From the NCBI GenBank assembly GCA_036009105.1, contig DASYMJ010000326.1, positions 1 to 12,881 of the forward strand: a DNA stretch of 12,881 nt, read 5' to 3'. Positions 1 to 11,650 of this stretch are shown one piece after another (position 1 is the stretch's first letter; each line of letters begins with the position of its first letter). The notes beneath the pieces were generated by a model. It saw nothing but the letters and a program-made list of their open reading frames with translations. It was not told where the DNA came from and made no database searches. The stretch comes from JAFAVZ01 sp036009105. Lineage in GTDB: Bacteria; Acidobacteriota; Thermoanaerobaculia; Gp7-AA8. A program made the position numbers and the translations under genes.

Positions 1-1
1 C

Positions 2-604
2 ACGTATGCGCTGCCCGCTCACGAGCTGCCGTCGGCCAAGGGGCATGGCGAGCCGCTGACCTCGTCGCTGCAGCCGCCACCGGGCGCCTCGTTCCTGGCG
101 GTGATGATGGGTGAGCCGGATGACCTCTGGCTGATGACGACGGATGACGGCTACGGCTTTGTGGTCCGCTTCGAGGACCTGCTCACCGACCGCAAGGCGG
201 GGAAGGCCGTGGTGAACGTGGGCGAAGGCGCCGCCCTGCTGCGGCCGCAGCGGGTGTTCACCCACGAGACGGATCGCATCGCGGCGGCGACCACGGAAGG
301 GAAGCTGCTGCTCTTCGCCGCGGTCGACCTGCCGCTGCTCGCGCGCGGCAAGGGCGTGCAGACGATCAAGATCCACAAGACGCCGATCGCGCCGGAGAAG
401 GTGGTGGCGGTGGCGGTGGTGCCGGAGGGGGGGACGCTGGTGGTGACGGCGGGCAAGCGCTACACGAACCTCAAAGGCGCCGACCTCGACCCCTACCTCG
501 GCAAACGGGCGCAGCGCGGCTTGAAGCTGCCGCGCGGCTTCCAGAGCGTGACCACGATCCGTACGTGGTCAGAGCGGGAGCGGGGGACGGAGACGGTGAA
601 TTAG
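2..604 (+). CDS. parC: DNA topoisomerase IV subunit A, C-terminal part (5' end outside window)
   Basis: Topoisomerase IV subunit A cuts and rejoins DNA, with ParE as the ATPase partner, to decatenate daughter chromosomes. Only about 200 residues of the C-terminal beta-pinwheel, which binds DNA, lie in the window; the breakage-reunion domain with its catalytic Tyr is off the left edge. The frame is open from base 2, and the segment before the first possible start (LPSAKGHGEPLTSSLQPPPG) matches the family, so the reading frame extends upstream. Typical ParC strings are TTDDGYGFVVRFEDLL, a GKLLLF...DLPLLARGKG blade, and near the end GKRYTNLKGADLDPYLG followed by KLPRGFQSV. No GyrA box is seen and the end fits ParC better than GyrA, but a GyrA-type paralogue cannot be excluded without the N-terminal half. 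The last dozen residues (SERERGTETVN) are not family-like and look like read-through to the next stop. Confidence 0.85.
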   Translation, partial: TYALPAHELPSAKGHGEPLTSSLQPPPGASFLAVMMGEPDDLWLMTTDDGYGFVVRFEDLLTDRKAGKAVVNVGEGAALLRPQRVFTHETDRIAAATTEGKLLLFAAVDLPLLARGKGVQTIKIHKTPIAPEKVVAVAVVPEGGTLVVTAGKRYTNLKGADLDPYLGKRAQRGLKLPRGFQSVTTIRTWSERERGTETVN

Positions 605-696
605 CGAACAGCGCGCGGCGAGCGGCGAGCAGGAGGACCCGGCACCTGCTGCGGTTCCTCCGTGTTCCTGCCCGCTGCTCGCCGCTCGCCGTTCGC
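604..696. repeat. Large inverted repeat in the parC-lspA spacer
   Basis: A perfect 16-bp inverted repeat has arms at 617-632 and 675-690. A further 6-bp pair, GCGAAC (604-609) with GTTCGC (691-696), lies outside it, with seven unpaired bases on the left. Within the 42-base loop, GGAGGA (632-637) can instead pair with TCCTCC (656-661). The structure starts on the last base of the parC stop codon and ends 16 bases before the lspA start. There is no T-run after it, so it is not a classic intrinsic terminator. It could be a REP-like intergenic palindrome or an RNA processing or stability element. A shorter relative lies after the DinB-like gene (11028-11052). Confidence 0.6.
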
Positions 697-712
697 ATAT
701 CATTCGCCGCCC

Positions 713-1225
713 ATGCGCCGCCGGCTTCTCATCGTCAGCATCGTTGCGCTCGTCATCATCGTCGATCAGTGGACGAAGGTCTGGGCCCGGGTCCACCTGG
801 AGACGCCGCGGGAGTGGCTGGGCGGGCTGGTCGCGCTCTTCGTCACCGAGAACTCCGGCGCCTTCCTCAGCCTCGGCGCGAACCTGCCGCCCATGGCGCG
901 CACCATCCTGTTCGGCGTGTTCGTCGGCCTCACCCTGGCGTTCGCGGCGTATGCGCTCGTCACCGGGCGGGTGCGGGCGGGGGAGGCGTATGCCGTGTCG
1001 CTGGTGGTGGGCGGCGGCATCGGGAACCTGATCGACCGCGTGGCCCGCGGCGGGCGGGTCACGGACTTCATCTACATGGAGGCCGGGCCGCTGCACACGG
1101 GGGTGTTCAACGTGGCGGACGTGGCCATCACGGCCGGCGTGATCTGGCTCTTCCTCGCCTCGCTCACGGCCCGACCGCGTACGCCGGCCCATCCGGCTGA
1201 TTCCCCGTCGCCACCGAGCCGGTGA
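713..1225 (+). CDS. lspA: Lipoprotein signal peptidase (signal peptidase II)
   Basis: LspA is an inner-membrane aspartyl peptidase that removes the signal peptide of diacylglyceryl-modified prolipoproteins. The 170-residue product has the expected helices and all conserved motifs: DQWTK at 18-22 at the end of the first helix, NSGAFLSLG at 47-55, GGGIGNLIDR at 100-109 and FNVADVAI at 132-139. N105/D108 and N133/A135/D136 correspond to the B. subtilis active-site residues N99/D102 and N126/A128/D129. The ATG at 713 is chosen because MRRRLLIVSI is a normal LspA start; the frame is open upstream to 662, but that part is not LspA-like. No Shine-Dalgarno sequence precedes the ATG. The C-terminal tail after about residue 150 (rich in Pro, Ser and Arg) is not conserved and overlaps, on the opposite strand, the tail of a decayed propeller gene. 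Confidence 0.95.
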   Translation: MRRRLLIVSIVALVIIVDQWTKVWARVHLETPREWLGGLVALFVTENSGAFLSLGANLPPMARTILFGVFVGLTLAFAAYALVTGRVRAGEAYAVSLVVGGGIGNLIDRVARGGRVTDFIYMEAGPLHTGVFNVADVAITAGVIWLFLASLTARPRTPAHPADSPSPPSR

Positions 1226-1305
1226 TCTTCAGCGTGGCCAGGTCGAGCGCCTCGACCCTGGCCGCAGCGGATCAAGGCGCGCTTGCCGTCCGGCGTCGAT
1301 GACCA
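1164..1305 (-). pseudogene. C-terminal scar of a YVTN-type beta-propeller gene
   Basis: On the minus strand, one frame reads STPDGKRALIRCGQG (about 1300-1256). The neighbouring frame, starting at 1259, reads VEALDLATLKITGSVATG and then NQPDGPAYAVGP, followed by a TGA at 1164-1166. Together these give a characteristic YVTN/NHL propeller blade (PDGKR...LDLATLK...VATGNQPDG) broken by one frameshift near 1256-1275. A TGA in the second frame at about 1272-1274 prevents it extending upstream. No start or further blades exist, because the FRG gene stop at 1353 lies just upstream. The most likely reading is the last blade of a lost gene, overlapping the 3' end of lspA by about 60 bases. The blade signature is clear to the eye, but the fragment is short and a sequencing error could account for the frameshift. 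Confidence 0.45.
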
Positions 1306-1352
1306 TCCCGGCCGGGTCTTCGTCCGTGGTCGCGCGCGCGGCGGCGCTGGGG

Positions 1353-2129
1353 CTATTTGCGCGTAGTGAAGTAGCGCTTGAGCCATTGGGAGAGGCCGTC
1401 CAGGCCGGGGAAAAGCACGCGCTCGGTGATGTTGGCCTGATCGAGCTTGTCGCGCACTTCCCACTTCAGCTCGGCGGGGATGATGACCCGGCGGTAGAGG
1501 GACTCGCGGCGGAGAAGGAGGTCTTCCAGGCGGAGGCGGGAGCTGGAGGGGAGGGAGAAGAGCGCGAACTGATTGACGATGCGCTCGTCGAGGGAGGGCG
1601 GCTCGAAGAACACCACGAAGTCGTGCCTGGAGAGGGCGTCGAACTCCTCCAGGCTGCCGGCCACCTCGTGCAGCATCTCGGTGGTGAAGATGTTCGTCTC
1701 CTCGCCGAGGAGGTTGCGCAGGCGGCGGGGGAGGAGGTCGTTGGTGCGGCGGTAGTCGACGCACCAGAGCGCGCCGTCGGAGTCGAAGTGGCGGAAGTCG
1801 TGGGTGGCGAAGTGCATGGCCACGTACGGCGAGTACGACCAGTCGAGCAGGCGGGTGGGGAGGCCGTGGTGCTTGGCCAGGGACAGCCAGTTCCAGATCG
1901 AGTCGCCGTGCACGGCGCTGCGCAGGGCGTACTTGCGGAAGCTGGTCAGGAGGTGGCGCTCCACCGGCTCGAAGCCGCCCGTCTGCAGGCTGGTCTCCAG
2001 CGCGTGCTCGGAGCGGGGGACGCCGCGGAAGAGGAAGTTCGAGCGGTGGCGGCGGATGTCCTCCTGCCAGGAGCTCTGGAAGACCACCTCCTCCAGCTCC
2101 AGCCAGCTGCTCACGCGCACGTCGGTCAC
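1353..2129 (-). CDS. FRG-domain protein
   Basis: This 258-residue soluble protein carries the FRG domain (Pfam PF08867 type), whose biochemical activity I do not know to be established. Diagnostic features are the name-giving FLFRG at 32-36, LLTSFRKYA at 60-68, WLSLAKHHGLPTRLLDW at 81-97, SPYVAMHFA at 100-108, the late RIVNQFALFS at 183-192, and LFPGLDGLSQWL at 239-250. The domain therefore spans essentially the whole protein and no second domain is attached. The start is a GTG at 2129; MTDVRVSSWLELEE resembles FRG N-termini, but no Shine-Dalgarno sequence is visible. The gene stands alone between a decayed propeller gene and a terminator, with only about 35 bases upstream for a promoter. FRG proteins often lie in accessory regions, and this position agrees with acquisition; no partner gene is visible. 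Confidence 0.85.
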   Translation of the reverse strand: MTDVRVSSWLELEEVVFQSSWQEDIRRHRSNFLFRGVPRSEHALETSLQTGGFEPVERHLLTSFRKYALRSAVHGDSIWNWLSLAKHHGLPTRLLDWSYSPYVAMHFATHDFRHFDSDGALWCVDYRRTNDLLPRRLRNLLGEETNIFTTEMLHEVAGSLEEFDALSRHDFVVFFEPPSLDERIVNQFALFSLPSSSRLRLEDLLLRRESLYRRVIIPAELKWEVRDKLDQANITERVLFPGLDGLSQWLKRYFTTRK

Positions 2130-2164
2130 GGCTGCGCTCTGTGCAAAGGCTGTGTCAGGGCACG

Positions 2165-2193
2165 AAAAAGGGCGCTCCGGAGAGCGCCCTTTT
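2165..2193 (-). terminator. Bidirectional intrinsic terminator downstream of the giant gene
   Basis: GGGCGCTC (2170-2177) pairs perfectly with GAGCGCCC (2182-2189) around a CGGA tetraloop. Five A's lie on the left and four T's on the right, so either strand gives a GC stem followed by a U-run. It lies 23 bases beyond the stop of the minus-strand giant gene, which it most likely terminates. It would also block transcription from that gene into the FRG gene. No plus-strand gene ends nearby. Confidence 0.9.
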
Positions 2194-2215
2194 CGTTACC
2201 GCGTGAAGGGTGGGA

Positions 2216-8269
<6,054 letters not shown>

Positions 8270-8278
8270 GTACTGAGT

Positions 8279-8283
8279 CCTCC
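8279..8283 (-). promoter_or_regulatory. Shine-Dalgarno site of the giant gene
   Basis: GGAGG on the minus strand lies nine bases before the ATG at 8269. It decides the start in favour of MSRVRQSLSF, a typical signal-peptide beginning, over the in-frame TTG at 8290, which would place this site inside the coding region. Confidence 0.8.
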
Positions 8284-8486
8284 GAATCAATTGAAGAGAC
8301 GAGCGGGAACTTCGTCAGGTTGTCGAAATGGGTGAATGGGATTTCGGACCGCCGAAAGCATACGCGTGGTAGTCCTGCTTGTCATCCTTTGGGATTGAAG
8401 GAATGCATAAACAGGCGGCGTTCCGGAAGTGGTGATAGAACGTTGCACGGATGGATGGTCGTCGCGTGGCACCCTGACACTGCCAC

Positions 8487-8493
8487 AAAGGAG
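8487..8493 (+). promoter_or_regulatory. Shine-Dalgarno site of the M49 peptidase gene
   Basis: AAAGGAG is separated by six bases from the ATG at 8500. It fixes the start at MRLRLISAFL, a signal peptide, and argues against the 60-residue upstream extension that the open frame would allow from 8320. Confidence 0.85.
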
Positions 8494-8499
8494 CTCTCG

Positions 8500-10545
8500 A
8501 TGCGTCTTCGCCTCATTTCCGCCTTCCTGATCACCCTTTTCGTGCTTCCCGTCGTTGCCGCGCCAGCCCCGGCCTCCGGCCACCCTCTCCCCGCGTTGCG
8601 GGCCGAGGGACCGGTGGGGAGGGGTCTCCTGGAGCGGGTCGGAACGACGGCTTTCGTGCACGTCGGCGCGGAGAGCTTCCGCGACCTCTCCCCCCGCCAG
8701 CAGAAGCTGGCCTACTGGCTGACGCAGGCCTCCATCGCCATCGATCCGATCATCTACGATCAGCAATCCCGTTTTGGACTCCGTCAAAAATACCTCCTCG
8801 AGCTGATCGTGGCCCACCCCAAGGGGATCGATCCGGCCGCCTACCGGAAAATTCACGACTACACGAAGCTTTTCTGGGGCAGCCATGGCAATCACAACGA
8901 CATCACCGCGCTCAAGTTCCTCCCCGAATTTACCTCGGACGAGCTGGAAGCGGCCGCAATCCACGCCCGGAAGAATTCGCCGAAAACGAAGCTGACCGAG
9001 GCGCAGCTGCGGAAGGAGCTGCAGGAGCTCGGGCCGTCGTTCTTCGATCCTGATTTCGAGCCGCAGCTGACGGCGAAGAGCCCGCGCGGCGGGCTGGACA
9101 TCATCCAGGCCAGCTCCAACAACTTCTATGGTCCGGGCGTGACGCTGGCCGAGGTGGAGAAGCTGAAGGAGGCCTATCCGCTGAACTCGCGGGTGGCGAA
9201 AACGAAGGACGGGAAGCTGGTGGAGGAGGTCTATCGGGCCGGCACGCCGGACGGGAAAGTGAAGCCGGGCCTCTACGCGCTGTATCTCGGCCGCGCCGTT
9301 TCGTACCTGAAGAAGGCCCGCCCGTACGCGGAGCCGGGGCAGACCGCGGTGATCGACGCGCTGATCCGCTTCTATCAGACCGGCAACCCGCGGGACTGGA
9401 TCGACTTCGGGATCAAGTGGGTGGGCAACAACCCGCCGGTGGACTTTGCGAACGGCTTCATCGAGGTCTACCGCGATCCGCGCGGGGCGAAGGGGACGGC
9501 GCAGAGCTTCGTCTCGGTGACGGACGAGAAGCTGAACAAGCTGATGGTGAAGATCGCCGGCAACGCGCAGTACTTCGAGAACCGCGCGCCGTGGGCCGAG
9601 CAGTTCAAGAAGCAGGGCGTGAAGCCGCCGCTGGCCAAGGCGATCGAGACGATCACCGAGACGGCGGACTTCAACGTGACGGTGGTGGGGGACAACCTGC
9701 CGAACGAGAACGAGGTGCGGGAGAAGTACGGCACGAAGAGCTTCCTCTTCACCGGCTCGACCCGCGCCCTGAACGAGGCGCGCGGCACGGCGACACTCGA
9801 TGAGTTCGCGTACGACGCGGAAGACAAGGCCCTCTCTGCAAAATACGGCGACGAGGCGGAGGACCTGCTCACCGCCCTGCACGAGATCATCGGCCACGGC
9901 TCGGGGAAGGTGAGCCCGAAGCTGACCCAGGACCCGAGCACCTATCTGAAGGAGTACTACTCGACGCTGGAGGAAGGGCGGGCGGACCTGATGGCGCTGT
10001 GGAACATCTGGGACCCGAAGCTGGTGGAGCTCGGACTGGTGTCGCATCCCGATGTGGCCAAGGCGATGTACCTCCGCCAGTTCCGCGCGCCGCTGACCCA
10101 GCTGGGGTCGATCCCGAAGGGGGAGACGATCGAGGAGGACCACCAGCGGGACCGGCAGCTGCTGGCGCTCTACATCATGGACAAGGTGCCGGGCTCGCTG
10201 GAGTGGGCAAAGCGCGACGGCAAGACGTTCATGCACATCGTCGACTACCAGAAGGTGCGGCAGGGCGTAGGGATGCTGCTGGCGGAGCTGATGCGCATCA
10301 AGGGCGAGGGGGACTACGCGGCGATCAAGGCGCTGGTGGACCAGTACGGCGTGCACTTCGACCTGAAGCTGCGGGACGAGGTGGTGGCGCGGGTGAAGAA
10401 GCTCGATCTCCCCATCTACTGGCACGGCGTGAACGCGGAGCTGGCGATGGACAAGTCGGGCGGCGTCACGATGTCGTATCCGGATGACATCACCAGGCAG
10501 CGGCTCGGATACGCCGCCATGTACGACCAGGAGCTGAAGCCATGA
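8500..10545 (+). CDS. Exported zinc peptidase of family M49 (dipeptidyl-peptidase III-like)
   Basis: M49 enzymes are zinc exopeptidases that release dipeptides from the N-terminus of peptides. The 681-residue product has the family's hallmark HExxGH at 461-466 (HEIIGH: zinc ligands H461 and H466, catalytic E462) and the second motif EEGRAD at 491-496, where E492 is the third ligand. The distance from E462 to E492 is 30 residues, against 57 in the human enzyme; to my recollection bacterial members share this shorter spacing. Other conserved stretches are NNFYGPGVT at 207-215 and GFIEVYRDPRG at 319-329, matching the substrate-cleft region. Unlike the cytosolic eukaryotic enzyme it begins with a Sec signal peptide (hydrophobic 5-21, cleavage near A21-A23), so it probably acts in the periplasm or outside. 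Its stop overlaps the next start as ATGA. Substrates, and whether it is a strict dipeptidyl-peptidase, cannot be read from the sequence. Confidence 0.93.
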   Translation: MRLRLISAFLITLFVLPVVAAPAPASGHPLPALRAEGPVGRGLLERVGTTAFVHVGAESFRDLSPRQQKLAYWLTQASIAIDPIIYDQQSRFGLRQKYLLELIVAHPKGIDPAAYRKIHDYTKLFWGSHGNHNDITALKFLPEFTSDELEAAAIHARKNSPKTKLTEAQLRKELQELGPSFFDPDFEPQLTAKSPRGGLDIIQASSNNFYGPGVTLAEVEKLKEAYPLNSRVAKTKDGKLVEEVYRAGTPDGKVKPGLYALYLGRAVSYLKKARPYAEPGQTAVIDALIRFYQTGNPRDWIDFGIKWVGNNPPVDFANGFIEVYRDPRGAKGTAQSFVSVTDEKLNKLMVKIAGNAQYFENRAPWAEQFKKQGVKPPLAKAIETITETADFNVTVVGDNLPNENEVREKYGTKSFLFTGSTRALNEARGTATLDEFAYDAEDKALSAKYGDEAEDLLTALHEIIGHGSGKVSPKLTQDPSTYLKEYYSTLEEGRADLMALWNIWDPKLVELGLVSHPDVAKAMYLRQFRAPLTQLGSIPKGETIEEDHQRDRQLLALYIMDKVPGSLEWAKRDGKTFMHIVDYQKVRQGVGMLLAELMRIKGEGDYAAIKALVDQYGVHFDLKLRDEVVARVKKLDLPIYWHGVNAELAMDKSGGVTMSYPDDITRQRLGYAAMYDQELKP

Positions 10546-11033
10546 CCTTTCTCGCCTCCGCCATCTCTTCTCTGGCTCTCACGCCGTCCCGCGTCCGCTC
10601 TCTGGTCGACGGGTTGAGCGAAGCGGAACTTTCGGAGACTCCGGGGCCGGGGACGTTCTCCATCCGGGAGAACGTTGCCCATCTGCGGGACATCGATGTG
10701 CTGGGCTACGAGCAGCGCGTGTTGCGCACCTTGACCGAGGTGCAGCCGCTGCTGCCGGACCTGAACGGCTCGGCGCTGGCCATCGAGCGCGACTACGCGC
10801 ATCAGGCCGTGCTGCCCGCTCTGGAGGAGCTCGCCGTTTCGCGGGCCCGGTCCATGGCCCGGCTGAGGCAGGCCACGGAGGCCGATCTGGAGCGGACGGC
10901 GGTTTACGAGGGGATGGGGGTGGTCACCCTGCGCCGGATTCTGGAGCTGTGGCTGGAGCATGACGCGGAGCATCTGGCGGACATGGCGCTGCTGAAGAGC
11001 GGCGAGGCGAAGCCGAGCCGCAGCGCGGCGTGA
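10542..11033 (+). CDS. DinB-superfamily protein
   Basis: This is a 163-residue four-helix-bundle protein of the DinB/YfiT-like superfamily. Members include metal-dependent thiol transferases and many proteins of unknown role; despite the name they are not DNA polymerase IV. The metal triad is visible: H47 in IRENVAHLRDID, and H140 and H144 in the C-terminal helix LWLEHDAEHLADM. The N-terminal region (FSIRENVAHLRDID) is the usual helix 2 signature. The ATG overlaps the stop of the peptidase gene (ATGA), which implies translational coupling and shared transcription. No signal peptide is present, so it works in the cytoplasm, unlike its exported upstream neighbour. The exact reaction cannot be assigned. 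Confidence 0.85.
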   Translation: MTFLASAISSLALTPSRVRSLVDGLSEAELSETPGPGTFSIRENVAHLRDIDVLGYEQRVLRTLTEVQPLLPDLNGSALAIERDYAHQAVLPALEELAVSRARSMARLRQATEADLERTAVYEGMGVVTLRRILELWLEHDAEHLADMALLKSGEAKPSRSAA

Positions 11034-11052
11034 ACCTGCCCGCCGTTCGCGC
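11028..11052. repeat. Short palindrome at the end of the DinB-like gene
   Basis: GCGTGAAC (11028-11035) can pair with GTTCGCGC (11045-11052) over eight positions with one G-U pair and a nine-base loop. The 16 bases at 11035-11050 equal the right side of the parC-lspA palindrome (667-696) with 14 bases removed. Like that element it begins at the stop codon of the upstream gene. There is no T-run, so this is probably not an intrinsic terminator. Confidence 0.45.
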
Positions 11053-11065
11053 GTAAACATCAGGC

Positions 11066-11635
11066 ATGCGGAACCTGCTCGCGATCCTCTACCGTCCGGC
11101 GGAGACGATGCGGAGCATCCTGGCCCAGCCTCGCGACCGGATGGTCCTCCCGCTGGTCCTCCTGGCCGGGATCTCCGACGCGCTGCGCAGCGTCTCGACG
11201 GACGATCTCCGCCACGCGCCGATGTCGCCCCACATCCTGGCCATCGTGATCGGCGTCTGCCTGGCCGTGCTCCTGGTGGCGGTCCTGCTGTTCTACGGCA
11301 TGGCCTGGGTGGTGACGATGGTCGGCCGCCTCTTCGACGGCCAGGGGACCTCGCGCGCGATGCGCTCGGCCCTGGCCTGGGGTCTGGTGCCGGTGGTGCT
11401 CTCGCTCCTCTACCGGATCCCGCTCGCCTTCGCGCCGAAGCCGCCGGGGATGGTGGCGGTGATCGTGATCGTGCAGGCGGCCATCTTCCTCTGGTGGATC
11501 GGCCTGACCAGCTTCACGGTGGCGGAGGCACACCAGTTCTCGGCCTGGACCGGGCTGGGGACCATCGCGCTGTCGTCCCTCGCGCCGCTGGTGGTGGTGG
11601 GGGCGGGGGTGTTGACGATGATGATGAAGAGGTGA
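11066..11635 (+). CDS. Yip1-family-like integral membrane protein
   Basis: This 189-residue polytopic membrane protein opens with the soluble stretch typical of bacterial Yip1-domain (PF04893-like) proteins (LLAILYRPAETMRSILAQP, 4-22). About five hydrophobic helices follow, near residues 26-42, 56-84, 102-122, 129-149 and 163-186. The central LFDGQGTSRAMRSALAWGLVP loop and helix is the usual conserved part of such proteins. Function in bacteria is unknown; eukaryotic Yip1 proteins act in vesicle traffic, which says little here. The ATG at 11066 is preceded only by a weak AGG. The gene follows the DinB-like gene by 32 bases and may belong to the same operon, and it converges with the next gene across 15 bases with no terminator visible. 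Confidence 0.7.
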   Translation: MRNLLAILYRPAETMRSILAQPRDRMVLPLVLLAGISDALRSVSTDDLRHAPMSPHILAIVIGVCLAVLLVAVLLFYGMAWVVTMVGRLFDGQGTSRAMRSALAWGLVPVVLSLLYRIPLAFAPKPPGMVAVIVIVQAAIFLWWIGLTSFTVAEAHQFSAWTGLGTIALSSLAPLVVVGAGVLTMMMKR

Positions 11636-11650
11636 GCGCGCCGATGGCCG

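Larger units (their letters stand above)
8270..8499. promoter_or_regulatory. Divergent intergenic region between the giant gene and the M49 peptidase gene
   Basis: This 230-base spacer is visibly less GC-rich than the flanking genes and must carry promoters for both divergent genes. I see no convincing consensus pair. The best rightward candidate is TTGTCA at 8379-8384 with the AT-rich GCATAA near 8405, but the spacing is too long to trust. Shine-Dalgarno sites bound both sides: GGAGG at 8279-8283 for the minus gene and AAAGGAG at 8487-8493 for the plus gene. An open plus-strand frame runs through from 8320 but its translation is not protein-like. Confidence 0.4.

Noticed and set aside
569..1192. 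A minus-strand frame opposite lspA
   Set aside because: lspA motifs on the plus strand are complete; the minus product has no family features.
8379..8410. TTGTCA plus an AT-rich hexamer as a sigma-70-type promoter for the M49 gene
   Set aside because: The spacing to the best -10-like sequence is about 20 bases and the match is weak, so it is not reported as a separate promoter.
8320..8499. A 60-residue N-terminal extension of the M49 protein
   Set aside because: The Shine-Dalgarno site at 8487-8493 and the signal peptide starting at 8500 mark the true start.
8287..10425. A 712-codon minus-strand frame antisense to the M49 peptidase gene
   Set aside because: The translation is His/Arg/Leu/Val-rich with no recognisable motif, while the opposite strand carries the full M49 motifs and a strong ribosome-binding site.
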